From: Hippasteria phrygiana | Lineage: Eukaryota; Echinodermata; Asteroidea; Valvatida; Goniasteridae | Reading direction: 5' to 3' | Length of the DNA: 64,000 bases | Assembly (NCBI GenBank): GCA_037893225.1 | Contig: JAZGUH010000699.1 | Location: forward strand, 310,001 to 374,000 | Part shown: positions 1 through 32,507 of the stretch, one piece after another | Numbering within the stretch: position 1 is the first letter of the stretch | Layout of the letters: each line of letters opens with the position of its first letter | Translations under genes and position numbers: made by a program | The notes under the pieces: generated by a model | Told to the model about the DNA's origin: nothing | The model's database searches: none | The model's input: the letters and a program-made list of their open reading frames with translations, nothing else

Positions 1-107
1 ATTTTCAGACTTCCACGGTTGGCGAGACCAACTCATCTCCCCCAACACGAAGGCGACCTAAAGTCCTGTGATTTAACGTTGTTTTCACTCCAATTGGCTT
101 CCTTCAG

Positions 108-3100
108 GAGTGTGATCAATTATACGCGAAGCCTGGACCCTACTAGATTGGTCACCTTTGTTCTGGGAGGAACATCCGTCGAGAAAGAGAAAGTGGTACG
201 TTAATACTGACCAGTCGTTCAAGTTATTCAGATACCTCAGTTAAAGTATAACATAAAGTTGTGGTCAAAAGTTGACTGCCGTCCTGCAAAAAAAATCCCA
301 ATTCAAGCCGCGAAACAAATCCAAATTATTATAGTTACATGCGTGAGGAAGGACGTTTGAAACATGATTTTTTATTGATGTACTGAGAATTTACGATAGA
401 AAAATTGCAAGAAACGGAACAGTTCCAGCAACAACTGCAGAAAAAAATATGCGACTGCTCACGTCAAAACCAGGCTTTTGCCGCATTTAATGAATGGCCT
501 TAAATTAAGAAAAAGAAATTATCCAAAGTGGTAATGTGTTTCAACCCTATTTCCCATAACTTGAAAAAAACTTCACTCACATGTACATGGAAAGACACAA
601 CTGATATTGTTTGAAATATTTTCGTCCGAGTGTAAACTTTTGACTGCCGTTGTTCTCAGGTATTAATCTTTGTTTCAGAACCATTTATAGTATTTGTTTC
701 TGGGAAGCTTAAAGATAGTGTACATGATTGGTCATTGTTGCAATTTTCAGAAATGGGTGGGTTTGGGGGTTAGTATTTTACAGGAAATATCGTTCCACTG
801 ACCTGTTCAAAGTTTCGCGTTGTTGGTTGTTTCAACCGTCGGGCGGATGGTAGCCTTTAATAGCGTGACGCTCCACGAATGCCAGCATGTCCACCAAGGC
901 GCGCCACTCGTCCGGGTAGCCATGCGCGCCTTGTCTGAAGGCAACAGGGCAGTTTTCCCAACGATTTCCAGCTGGAAATCGTTGGAAAACGATATAAATT
1001 TCCACTTTTCTTGACGACAGCACACCTGGTGCCATCATTTCACAGGATGATTAAGACTACTATTAACTTACAGTGAGGTATTTCGTAATAATTCAGTAAA
1101 ACAAAAATAGGAGGATTACAATCGTGTACACTACGTTTAAAGGTATGATATAGCATTGGTAAAATTAACAACAGATTTGTAGACATTGTTCATATTTTGT
1201 GTAATGCAACATGTACGTCAAATAACAAACGTGAACGTTTAAAGTTAAATCTGTCATCCCGTGTCGCAAGAAAATAGTAGCAAACCGTTTTGTTTTAACA
1301 GTGATTCTGTGCATGTTCATATGTGCCTAATTTGATTGTTAAAATTGAAAAAAGGCGGTGTATTTGGAGATCTTCAGATACAATTTTCTGGAAGATGATA
1401 GCATAAATAAATATTTCTCAGGATTGGTACTGCTGCCGTCTTTATAAACAATAAGCTTTCATATTGAAGCGTTTTAATTTTTTAAAGTGAACAAAGAAAA
1501 CTGGCAGGAGCAGAATTCGAACCTTCAACCTCTGGAATACCATACCAGTGCTCTACCAACTGAGCCATCTTGCCATATGTTGGCGGTCTCCCAGATTTTT
1601 AGGGCTGTCCCGAATATACCGAATATTCGATATTCGATCGTCAAGCGAATATTTGAATACCATTTTGCCAGTTCGAATATTCGAAAAGATATATATGCAC
1701 GTACAGATATGACTCTGATGCTATTTTAATAGAAAAGTTACGGAGCTTAGCAGTGTCAAATGCCGCATTTTTGGACGGAAGTTTATTGTTCCTGTCGGTA
1801 AAACCCTTGATACAACAGGGGCATGCAAACAAAAAATCTGTTTGAACGGTCCATAATATCAATCGCCATACGTAAAACACCGTCGTGCTTTTACGTGCAA
1901 TGTTTTTTTTACCCGTGTGGCATGCACTGAAAAACTTGATCGGCGAGTATCGAATATTCGAATATTCGGTCTAACCCAGTTTCGAATATTGGAATAGTAA
2001 ATTATTGGAATAGTAAATTATTCGAAAATGAACAGCCCTACAAATTTTGATCATTACCAAAACTATATCGTACCTTAGATTATACTTCTGTGCACATAGC
2101 AGATTAGCAGGGGTGAGATTTTTTTCCTGATTTCAGGATTATTGGTGAGATGTCTTCCAGATTTCCAGAAGATTTTTTTTATCCATACATTTTTTTCATT
2201 ATTCCAAAATGACCTCTGCAACCTGAAACAGTCTTCTCTTAATTTGAATGATGCCATTTTTGGCCATTTTCAGCCGTGTCTTTTGGAAGAAAATGCAGTT
2301 TTCTTGTGCATTTTTCAGCAACGCCTCACAAATTAACTGCCTCTGAATCTTCGTTGGTCAAGCATTGATCTTTCATTTTCCTCAAATCTCGCTCCTGTTA
2401 GAGTTCCAGCATTAATATGACTCGTTGGCAGAGTTATCAAGTCACTTCACAATTCTGGTCTCAAGTCATGTAATTAACAAGCTATTCAAACACACTATAT
2501 GACAAAAGCATTCCCTTGTCATTGTTCATCCCTTCACTCATATTTTGCAGGCCCAATGGTGCGACGTCTTGTGTTTGAACAGCTACTTTTCCTGGTATCA
2601 GGACTCCGGCCATTTGGAGCTCGTCCAACTACAGACCAACACCAGCCTATGGGACTGGCATCTGAAGTTTGATAAAGCCGTCATCCAATCGGAATACGGC
2701 GCGGACACTATACCAGGATTGCACATGGTAAATAAGTTGAAGACAATAACCGTATATAGATTTATTTCTGTCAATTAAAAAAGTATGCTGGGCCACCGTC
2801 ATGAATATCTGACTCTTTGCCCAAGATGTATTGCATTACGATGGCGCTTTTATAATGAAAACCATAATTTGTTGGCAATGATGTAACCTTTAAACTCATC
2901 CCAACCATAACCCTATGTTACTCATTGTTTTGGTACACCGGGGCCCTACTGAGCATGTGTAGTATAACCGACAAGTTGAATATTCATGGATGTGATATTC
3001 ACGTCACACCCAAATTACAACCAGTTTTAAACTGTTTGGGCGCACCCTGGGTCCAAAAATGTGATAAATAAATAAATAAATAAATGAATGTGCACATGCT

Positions 3101-5204
3101 CAGAACTACGCGTACATGATAAGGACTAGCAAAAAGGACGGGTATATATCTGCTGCCCCACCAGTGTCTCCCATTTAAGAGGAAAATTTATTTTTCGGGG
3201 TTCTATGCCCAAAAAGCGTGGAGGCAGCATCCTGTAACCCTAACAGTACTCAACCCATCAAAACCCAACAGCATGTTTGGTTGGAATCTGTTAGGATGGG
3301 TACTGGACCCCCAAACTGACAGTCCTTCACACTGAGTTTGGCATACCACCAGAATCAGAGTCCAACAATTTGTGTGTACAGTTTACTACCGTAATTTTTG
3401 GAATATAGGCCGCGGCTTATATGTTGATTCTTACGCTGAAAAATGTCCCTGTGGCTTATACTCCGGGCTCCGTGCGCGTCGAATGAGGGCGCTGTCCACA
3501 TAGCAACCACACTTCCCTAGGCAGTACAACGCTGGTATTACGCACCGCGCTCCTCGTTCATTTGATACTTGTATACCAGTGGGATTGCTTTGTCTGTTTG
3601 CCGACTCTCGATAATTGCTTTTTCAATAAGAATATCATAGCTGGAACCAGACACTTAAATTGAAGTCAGGTAAGATGGCGTCGATATTGACCCCCAACTC
3701 GCCTTTTCTTTCCACTTTCCATAGTGACACTCGTTCGCGCGCTGCTTACACTTTAGGACTGCATGTGTAGTGGAACCATTTACATACTAGCGCTTCAGCA
3801 TGCAGCACAATGACTTTTGTGGTTGGACGTCGTCAGCGCCGCGGTGCGGTGCGGCTAATACGACAACTTTAAATCTTAATTTGCAGATTTTTGCATGCTG
3901 CAGCTTATACTCCGCGCGGCCTATATTCCGAAAATTACGGTATATGGTGTTGGAATTTGACGGGTTGAGGAAGGTTTCTAGTAAAAATGCTTAGGGAGTT
4001 GGGGTTAATAAGTAGTGCCAAGGGTTTGTGTTATCAGATTTCAATGATTTCCAAAGCTCGATTTTGTTACTGGCCCAAGGTACAAACGCTAGTACAAGAA
4101 CGATTGCAGGCTAGTAAAACACGTTATGTTCTTTCAAATATTGTTTGAACTACTAAAGCCATGAGATTCAATCCACAGTGTTTGTGTAAAGTGAATAAAA
4201 TATCTCTACAGAAAAACTGACTTTCAAACTTCTCTATTTTTCTTTTTGTTCAGGACCCTCCTATGATGTTCACTGAAGAGTACCAGTGTGACATGTTGGC
4301 CGGCTACCACGCGACCTTTGACATTTTACGCCATAACTTCCTCATCGGGGAGCTGATATGGAACTTTGCCGACTTCATGACGGCCCAGTGTAAGGAATCA
4401 GATGAGATTCATTTATAGATCCACAGTCTGTGGAGTTGTCCTGAAGATCATGAATTTGATGCAGTACGGTCCTCTGCTTACCCCCTTGAAGTCAGTTATT
4501 AGGGACCATTAGATTTGATACGCGTACGGGATACGTATGCGGCTCGAAAAAGTCCCCTGTTCAATCACCATTTTGCGTTATTTCATGTGGTACACTATCG
4601 GCAATTTACATCTCATATAAAAATGTTGAAATGTATAATGTAAAACTGATAAAATTATCACACAAAATGGTGATTTAATAAGCGTTTTTTTTGTTGAGCC
4701 GCACGCGTATCAAATCTAATGGTCCTGAATTATGGATTGAAACTGCACGACATCCAGCCTGGTGGCACTGATTTGTTTGCGGCTAAAGCCGTCATCCGGC
4801 TTCAAAGGGTTAACATTATGAGTGAGGAATTGCCGGTTACGTTAGCAGAAAAATTCATGGATGGATGACTTTTTGAGACGCATGGTGGCAAGCAGATATA
4901 CCAGCCTTGCACATGCTCAGAACTACGCACGCATGCTCAGAACGAGCAAAAAGGGACCAGTCTCAAAAGGTCCCCCATTGAGCCCAGACCACTCCACACT
5001 CTCACAATTGTGATTCTGTCCTTAATATTGCTCGTGCGGACTGATTTTTTTTATCTTTTTCTGATTTGGTTTCTGTCGCCAGCCACCAGCAGAGTCGTGG
5101 GCAACAAGAAGGGAGTCTTCACCAGGCACAGACAGCCTAAGGCTGCAGCCCATCTTCTCAGAAAGCGCTATCTGAGCCTCGGTGGTAACATCGCCAAGGA
5201 CTGA
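108..5204 (+). CDS. GUSB: Beta-glucuronidase, C-terminal exons (5' end outside window)
   Basis: Lysosomal glycoside hydrolase family 2 enzyme that removes terminal beta-glucuronic acid from glycosaminoglycans. Four exons join in frame: 108-195, 2551-2727, 4254-4389 and 5083-5204 (stop TGA 5202-5204). Junction phases are 0, 0 and 1, with donors GTACGT, GTAAAT and GTAAGG. The second exon carries [12 protein letters not shown] and then IQSEYGAD, whose Glu is the family's catalytic nucleophile. The third carries [12 protein letters not shown], and the last carries [14 protein letters not shown] and LLRKRYL, as at the C terminus of vertebrate GUSB. Only the last part of the TIM barrel is present, so the signal peptide and acid/base Glu lie upstream of the window. 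It is the only gene here that enters from the left. The assignment is from family knowledge; the exon joins are read directly. Confidence 0.93.
705..1125 (-). repeat. Dispersed palindrome-centred repeat, copy A
   Basis: In the first GUSB intron. It is the reverse complement of 37505-37965, and the region right of the palindrome also matches 50350-50465. The core is a perfect palindrome around TTTCCAGCTGGAAA, flanked by a segment rich in GCGCGCC/CCCGG-type words. The sequence looks non-coding. Class unknown, probably a non-autonomous DNA element. Confidence 0.7.
1503..1574 (-). repeat. tRNA-like repeat unit 1 (SINE-type)
   Basis: Read on the minus strand it has a tRNA layout: an A-box-like TGGCTCAGTTGG, a B box GGTTCGAATTC, and ends GGCAAGA and TCCTGCC that almost pair. 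The anticodon stem has mismatches, so it is a tRNA-derived repeat, not a working tRNA gene. The same unit recurs at seven other places in the window. The adjoining body is interrupted by the MITE at 1600-2040. Confidence 0.75.
1600..2040. mobile_element. hAT-type MITE, copy 1 (441 bp)
   Basis: Starts TAGGGCTGT and ends ACAGCCCTA. Target duplications of 8 bp flank it: CAGATTTT on the left and CAAATTTT on the right (7 of 8 match). The interior is full of GAATATTCG words and has no ORF. An 8-bp duplication with a TAGGG-type end fits the hAT superfamily. It is inserted in the body of the adjacent tRNA-like repeat. A second copy is at 52845-53187. Confidence 0.85.
2985..3090 (+). repeat. LINE 3' tail fragment with (AAAT)n
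   Basis: Shares the stretch with AACCAGTTTTAAACTGTTTG and an (AAAT)n tail with the minus-strand copies at 22350-22570 and 32848-33325. The last of these contains the end of a LINE ORF, so this is a 5'-truncated LINE 3' end. Confidence 0.65.
3389..3940. mobile_element. TA-flanked inverted-repeat element (mariner-type MITE)
   Basis: Terminal inverted repeats CCGTAATTTTTGGAATATAG and, on the other strand, CCGTAATTTTCGGAATATAG, flanked by TA on both sides. 552 bp with no transposase ORF. It is inserted within an older repeat whose flanks show words of the CCTAACTCC type, in the second GUSB intron shown. Confidence 0.75.
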
Positions 5205-7494
5205 CCACTAGCAAAGAGGATTCCTGGAACGATGTGAGAACGGGGTAAGGAAAAGGGCACTCACGTCCGATCCATCCCCCCATCTCATACCCTCCTGTAA
5301 ATTCTGAATCGGTACTATTCACAAACACTACAGACCAGCAGCCGACTTCACGAAATATTGCGCAATAAGCCATTTGCGAGTTAAATTTGAATAACATCTG
5401 GTACACTGACTTGCTCCAAATACTTTGCACATTTTAACTTTGAATTCTCCAGTCCAAAAGACACTGTTGCTATATCACATGATTCGGGGCAAACTCTTGC
5501 ATAGTTACGTAAGAGATGCTTATAGCACCAATACATTGTTCACAATGGGTGGGAATGGCACAAAGACACCAGACCATTCCGGAGCTGGGGGTTGCTAGCA
5601 TATAAGGCTTGCCCCGAATCACGTGATATAGTAACAGTCTCTTTGGTCTGGAGAATTCAAAGTTAAAATGTGCAAAGCATTTTAAACACGTCAGTGTACC
5701 AGATGTTATTCAAATTCAACTCGCAAATGGCTTATTGCACAAATTCCGCTTTATATAGGCCGCATTTTTCATAGCATAAGTTGTGCAACATGTCTGATTT
5801 CACAAAATGTACGCAGTACATATGTCCCGACTTCCACCACAAATTATGACATAACTTGCTGTTTGTTGCTTAAGTCATTGAAGAGGGTAATGAAATAATC
5901 GTCTGCTTCTCACTGTCAAGTATTTCTGAAAGTTGCCACCAATTTTCTCAGAGCGAAGGACATGAAATGTTTCAAAATGTCACAACCGTTCTATGAATTC
6001 CCATTGCTACATTTAAACAAAATTGATGTATACAAAAAAATCATAAGCATGTTGCGCATCTGTGCAATATTTATGTGGCATAAGTTATGCACTTTCATGA
6101 AATTAGCTGCAAGAATGTTTCAAACACCTTTGTTAATGTCAGAATATCTGAAACATGAACAGTAGGCTTATGTTCCAGACATTTAATGTCTGTAACATTT
6201 CTTTTTTGAGATGAAATCTCTTTTAAAATGAGGTAATATTAACCCCTTATGATATGCAAGTTTACATTAATATCAGTATTTTTTCTATAATGCCAATTTA
6301 TTTAGAAATAGTAAAAACGACCCTTTGTATATAAAAGGAAATGATAATCGAGATGTTGAAAATTACCATGTTTGAGGTTTTTATTTACAAATAAGCAAAT
6401 CTCCCACACCGCAAACGGAGGTGCAGTATAGATAACGAAACATACAACTAATCAGTTTGTAAAAATGTATAAGTCATATATATGCCTTGAAAATTGGGAA
6501 ATGATGAAAAAACGTGATTATGGATAGACAATTTACGAAGTGATAAATAACTAGTTACCGGTATTCAACGAATCAACCAGTTCAGGACTTTACACAAATT
6601 CAAATGCCTATTAGACCTGTCAAACAAAAATAACACTTTAAGAAAGTGGTTCGTTTTAAATATCAATTTTTTTGGGGGGGGGACACAAAACCGAGTTTCT
6701 GTTAAATAAATCTTCAAGAAAAGAAAAACTGGTATAAAAAAACAGTACAATGGAATACTCAGTGCATTATGTATATTGCGCAAATTGCAAAAATACGATG
6801 CAAAAATTTGCGTATAACTTAGGTGTAAAGATGTCTAACTTTCCTGCATCGCATACCTTGTGATTACATTTGTGATTTTCATTTTTGTATTACTCAGGAC
6901 ATGCAAAATTATTTGTTTTTGCTGCACTTCCGAGAACTGAAAGATGTATTCAGTGGAATAACTGTACATGTACATTAATGTATTTTAATATCAACCTTGC
7001 ATGTTAAGATAATGTTCATTGGGAAATTAAATAAATGATCTGGTAAATGGGAATATAATTGTAAAAGGTAACGGTGAATATCTTTTCCTTTCATAGACAA
7101 TATCTTTGAGTTATTAAAAGACGTTGCATTTCACGTTCTATTTTTGCACTAATATTTAACAAATTTGTTCTTGTCTTCTATGTTGGACATCTGCAACAAT
7201 CCGGAACAAAAGGGTTTTATTCTTCGTTGCTTTTTGTACCTCAAATGCAGGAAAAAGATCCGCCTTGCAAGAACTGAAATTCTTGTCTGGCCAAAATTAA
7301 TACAAATGTAAAGTAATTATTCCAGAACTATATCTGTTCAGATTTTTTTCGTTCGATGTATCATTCAAAAGTAAATGACTTGCATTGCTGGGAAAAAAAC
7401 AAAATTATTTTGGGTGTAAAAATTTAAATGCGCACAGACAGTATACCTTTAAAAGATCTGGCGAATAACCCTTCAGTACAATCATACAATGGTA
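5205..7494. other. Gene-free stretch downstream of GUSB
   Basis: AT-rich sequence without a convincing gene. The only structure I see is the large inverted repeat at 5361-5742. AATAAA-like words are numerous, so the GUSB polyadenylation site cannot be fixed by eye. Confidence 0.5.
5361..5742. mobile_element. Foldback element with ~130-bp arms
   Basis: Left arm from 5361 (GCAATAAGCCATTTGCGAG) and right arm ending about 5742 (CGCAAATGGCTTATTGC) are inverted copies about 130 bp long. The inner ends of both arms carry ATTCGGGGCAA next to a CACGTG or CACATG word. The same motif marks both sides of the SAP/THAP element at 30.8-32.8 kb, so this may be its non-autonomous relative. Confidence 0.7.
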
Positions 7495-8066
7495 CGTGTC
7501 CAAAAACATGTTCTACTTTTGATCCTAAATAACTGTTGTTTACCAATGGAATTAAACCAAAATTTCAGATCATGTAAACAAGGCATGACAAATTTTATGG
7601 AGTGAATTTCATCAGCTTTGTGCAAGAGGGTGAGATGTAAACGCCATACGAAAAAAATACTTTTGACTTGGCAACCTCCAATGTCGATACAGCGCTGGAG
7701 ACGGTGTGACTTCGTCTTATGGGGCTATCTCAAGGAATTAGTCTGTCAGACACGTCCCTTTGCAACTCTTGATGTTTCGCGCCAAATGATTGAGGAGGTG
7801 TGATCCTGCATTCCTTCAGAAGCTTTCCGCCACCGTCTCCAGCGCTGTATCGACACTAAAGGATGCCAAGTCAGAAGTGGCAGATTCTGAAAGTTAGCAT
7901 TTTTTTTCGTATGACGTTTAAATCTCACCCTCTTGCACAAAGCTGAGGAAATTCACTCCATAAAATGTGTCATGCCTTGTTTTTACATGATCTGCAATTT
8001 TGGTTTAATTCCATTGGTAAACAACACAGTTATTTAGGATCAAATGTTAAGACTTTTTTGGACACT
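7495..8066 (+). mobile_element. Tc1/mariner-type element remnant with transposase fragment
   Basis: About 570 bp with terminal inverted repeats of roughly 190 bp, beginning GTGTCCAAAAA at both ends. Between the arms the plus strand encodes CDFVLWGYLKELVCQTRP and, in another frame, RLQRCIDTKGCQV. These resemble the C-terminal FFLWGYLK...V motif and the final RLxxCI segment of Tc1/mariner-type DDE transposases. The catalytic core is absent, so it is an internally deleted, non-autonomous copy. Confidence 0.75.
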
Positions 8067-8716
8067 TAGAGTTGCTTCGTCCATGCGCTTTCAAACTTGT
8101 GTTCTTTTTTTATCCCTAATCCCCTAGGGTGCATGCAAAATCATATTAAATTTTGAGGATTTAGGACTACAAGGGTTAATGGATGAATTTAAGGAATATA
8201 ATGTCCTTTGCCCAAAAAAATATGCTTTTTTTTTATGGCCCGTAGAAAAATGACAACTTAACATTTGTAAGTGCTAATTCAAACACTGAATATAAGCAGA
8301 TTGTTTTTATGCCCGATAGAAAAGCTAATAACCTTTAGTCTTGCTAGAAAATTAGCAATTCAAGTTTCAATTGCCCAAAAATGCATGGAAACAACTACTT
8401 TAAACAAACTTCAAAATATGACGGACATATTTGCAAGTCCGTTTCAGCAGATTGTAAGATTATCACAAATGGAATATGAATATTTATGAAAATGACAAGT
8501 CATTGGTTCTAAACAGTGAATTTGATTTATAATTTAATAATGATTTTTGTAGGAAATTGGACTATTTTTTAGTGGTTTTCGGGGTGCTAAACTTGACCTA
8601 TTCCATCTGCAACCAAGGCGTGAACTCAAGACGACGGACTTGGTTTTTGTAGCAAGTTTGAGGACTCGTATAATATTCTTGCAAAGCAGCAGACTTACTA
8701 GACTTGCATCAGTCCT

Positions 8717-29670
<20,954 letters not shown>

Positions 29671-29700
29671 CTAAAACGTCAGATATGGAATTGAAAAAGG

Positions 29701-30095
29701 GGAAAGATTTTACTTTAATACCCCCATCAAAATCAGTCAAGAACAGCAAAATCTTGGAAAATAACGAACCCTCCTTGATTGCAACTGTCTAAACATGTGG
29801 CATAACCTATTATTTCAAGATTTATGTCAGCAAAATCTGTTAAAAATTAGGAAGAAATTAACATGTATGTTAACACACTTTGAGTGACTTTTGGCCTACA
29901 TGGTGCCAAGAACTTCTAACACAGAAAACACAAACTTTCTTCCCCCTATATTGCACTCAAATGTCCCAACAAAATTCTCAAAATTAAAGGTTGGGCCAAG
30001 TGTTTTATACAATTCTGAACACAAATAGATAGTTATTTTCCAAGATTTGGTGTTCCTGACCTTTTTTGGTGGGGGTATTAAAGTAAAATCTTTCC
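29701..30095. mobile_element. MITE family GGAAAGATTTTACT, copy 1
   Basis: Inverted ends GGAAAGATTTTACTTTAATA at both sides, continuing inward as CCCCCA..AAAAT. 395 bp with no ORF. Other copies: 34520-34906, one ending about 40518 and interrupted by another element, and 51511-51854. Superfamily not clear. Confidence 0.82.
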
Positions 30096-30459
30096 GAAAA
30101 TAGTTTTGTCTTTTTGCAAAGTCTACCCAAGTCCTTATTACTTCAAGTGCTGTAGAGATCAAAAAGTGAACATTCAGAAAACTGATAGTAACATGATTCC
30201 GAAGGGTTAAAATAAATTTGAAATCCCGAAAGGAGATGTGGCAGCCATAAGTTTATTTTCTTAATTATCTTTGTTTTAATCGATTTCCTGCAATTTAAAA
30301 AAAAATTGTGAAAAAGAGGCATTTATTGATAAAAATGCACTTACATGTATGCCCACCAAATGCATTTTTTTTCACCTTTGCATTGAATGTTTTGTTCTTA
30401 TAAATGAAAAATAATAATTCAGAGCACATTAGCCATCCATGCCGTTTGGATTACGCCTG

Positions 30460-30660
30460 AAGTTAACCCCTTGAGTACGGTATTTTACGGGAGACGTCGG
30501 GGTGCCGCGGTGGTTATGGCAGCCAAACGAACCGCTACAATGTGTTTGTGCAGTCAAGCGTAACCTGTACACAATAATCCAACAATGGATTGAAACTGCA
30601 CAAACAGCGGCCAATGGTGTCATCCGGCCTGGTGGCACTGTTTAATCCAACAATGGATTG
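30460..30660. repeat. TTAACCCCTTGA-type repeat
   Basis: Begins TTAACCCCTTGAGTACGG and carries two CCAACAATGGATTGAAACTG blocks. Related to 13779-14198. The right end is not defined. Confidence 0.55.
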
Positions 30661-31024
30661 AAACTGCACAAACGGCTGACAATTGCGGCATCCGTAGTCT
30701 TTTGCGCGTTGATTTGCATAGATCCTTGTACCCCGTCTTCGCTCAATCTAAGATGCACAGCGTGCGCCGGTCGTGCCAGACTGATCATTATTATGCATGT
30801 CAGTACCATTGTTGCTAGACCACGTGATTCGGGGCAAGCCGCAACGTGGCGACGCATGGCCAGTGGTGGTTTCCCTGTCTGGTATCTGGAACTACCGCTG
30901 GGTGAAACGGCGCACGATAGAGATTGTCACCGTTCTAACACACAACAACTGCTTGAATTGTTACAGTACATGTTGTATGTTCTTCTCGAAACGCTGCCTA
31001 TTTTTAGCAATTATAGTTTCTTTA

Positions 31025-31600
31025 ATGGATAACAACTTCGAAGGTTGGAACGTGAAGAAACTGCAGAAATTTCTTCAAGAGAGAGGGGTTTCAATAACGG
31101 GTTACCTGAAGAAAGAACTGGTTGAACTGTGCAAGTGCATGGCCAATCTGAAATTTACAACCGACCCGAATCTTTCAAGCCCCAACTTGAGGGAGACTCT
31201 TGACAAAAGATTGAAAGACGCTGGCTGCACATTTTCCGACCCATTTAATCTTCCTGGATTCACGAAGGATTTCTCGAATATACCAGATTTCGGACTATAC
31301 GATGTCTTCAATTATTTGATTTGTTTTCGAGCGGATTACAACCGGCGAAAACTTATTCGTAAATATACAAAAACAATTTCTGCAAGACCAGTCACTTACG
31401 TAAAAACCAATAATGAGACCTTGCTCAACAGAATCTTTCTTCCTCCAACCTTTCCCACAAATAAAAAAAGAATGGAAAGAAAGATTTTGTTGATGCCTTT
31501 ACAAATCCCCCCCCCCACCTCCCCAGATAAGTTCGGACTCGCTGCGGCTACTTCTTGGAATGATCCATCAAAGAATCCACTGATTATTCTTCTAACGTAG
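31025..31600 (+). CDS. SAP-like ORF, probable transposon protein (191 aa)
   Basis: Starts MDNNFEGWNVKKLQKFL and continues with GVSITGYLKKELVELC, a SAP-type helix-extension-helix. Such an N terminus is common in invertebrate transposon-like proteins that carry SWIM and YqaJ domains further on. Later come FSNIPDFGLYDVFNYLI and a basic stretch TNKKRMERK. No catalytic domain follows and the ORF stops in low-complexity sequence, so it is probably a truncated remnant. The frame is open upstream to 30797. Part of its 3' half is duplicated at 31741-31900. Confidence 0.5.
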   Translation: MDNNFEGWNVKKLQKFLQERGVSITGYLKKELVELCKCMANLKFTTDPNLSSPNLRETLDKRLKDAGCTFSDPFNLPGFTKDFSNIPDFGLYDVFNYLICFRADYNRRKLIRKYTKTISARPVTYVKTNNETLLNRIFLPPTFPTNKKRMERKILLMPLQIPPPTSPDKFGLAAATSWNDPSKNPLIILLT

Positions 31601-31740
31601 CCAGCACATACCAGGACTGTCATCTTGCAGAAATAGTGGCTAAAACTGACTCCCTCGAAGCGTATTCCACTTTTTAAAAAAGAAAGAAATTACGCTTTGG
31701 GTGGGTCAGTCACACACCCACACGGCTGGCATACCCACCA

Positions 31741-31900
31741 ACCTATTCGTAAATATATACAAAAACAATTTCTGCAAGACCAGTCACTTACGTAAAAACC
31801 GATAATGAGACCTTACTCAACAGAATCTTTCTTCCTCCAACCTTTCCAACAAATAAAAAAAGAATGGAAAGAAAGATTTTGTTGATGCCTTTAACAACCC
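31741..31900 (+). repeat. Local direct duplication of 31358-31515
   Basis: CCTATTCGTAAATATA through GATTTTGTTGATGCCTTTA is repeated about 380 bp downstream with few changes. The copy lacks a continuous reading frame. Confidence 0.85.
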
Positions 31901-32123
31901 CCACCCTCCCTACCCCCTAAACGAACTTTGACTCACTGCGGCTATTTCCTGAGATGATCAAAAAAATAAGATAAACTGATCATTCCTTGAATTTTGCCTG
32001 CACACACCGGTTCTTTCTTTCTTGCTATTTTCAAAATATAAAAAGCACTTCATCTTGTAAAGAACAAGAAGTTCAACCAAAATGAACAATCGGTTAACCA
32101 AGGCCCTGAAACAAAAAGTTCCA

Positions 32124-32507
32124 TCACATTGACTCAAAATCGTAACACAGTCTGCATGTATGATTACGCCCCCTCCTAATAAAAACAAAAACAAAATTGT
32201 TCATCTCCACCGCACTAGATGTCGAAGCTGGTATTGGATCGGTGTAGTCATATGTTGGCCCATTGCCACCGACGAAATGTTTGGAGCAAATGTAAGTATT
32301 GTAAGTTACATTTTCCGCCGAAAAGTCTTTTCTGGAGCAGTTTTTTATCCAACGGAGACACTTCTCACGGTTCGACTTCGGCTTCGGAAAGGGTATAGCC
32401 ACCAAACGCCATATATGTGGGGACGGTCCGAAAAGCGCAAGTCGCTGTTGCATGTTCCGTAAGAACAGTGCTTCTTCGCAGGCATTCTCAAGCACTAAAT
32501 CCCACAA
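32124..32507 (-). pseudogene. THAP-like zinc-finger remnant
   Basis: Contains KCLRWIKNCSRKDFS, NVTYNTYICSKHFVGG and PTYDYTDPIPA, typical of THAP-type domains in transposon-encoded proteins of marine invertebrates: the Trp, the C-x2-H pair and a proline-rich close are visible. The first cysteine pair expected near the N terminus is not clear in this frame, which suggests damage or a missing exon. Confidence 0.6.

Noticed and set aside
1503..1574. Functional tRNA gene
   Set aside because: A and B boxes are present, but the anticodon stem has mismatches, the acceptor stem is imperfect, and near-identical units occur at seven other places. A tRNA-derived repeat is more likely.
30340..30370. First KDM2 exon ending at the GTAAGT complement near 30340
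   Set aside because: A short ATG-started frame (MHLVGIH) ends in phase at GTAAGT, but its sequence is not like any KDM2 N terminus and it lies in AT-rich DNA.
30797..31024. Upstream extension of the SAP-like ORF
   Set aside because: The frame is open, but it lies over the inverted terminal motif and has no SAP-type or other conserved pattern. The ATG at 31025 directly before the domain is preferred.
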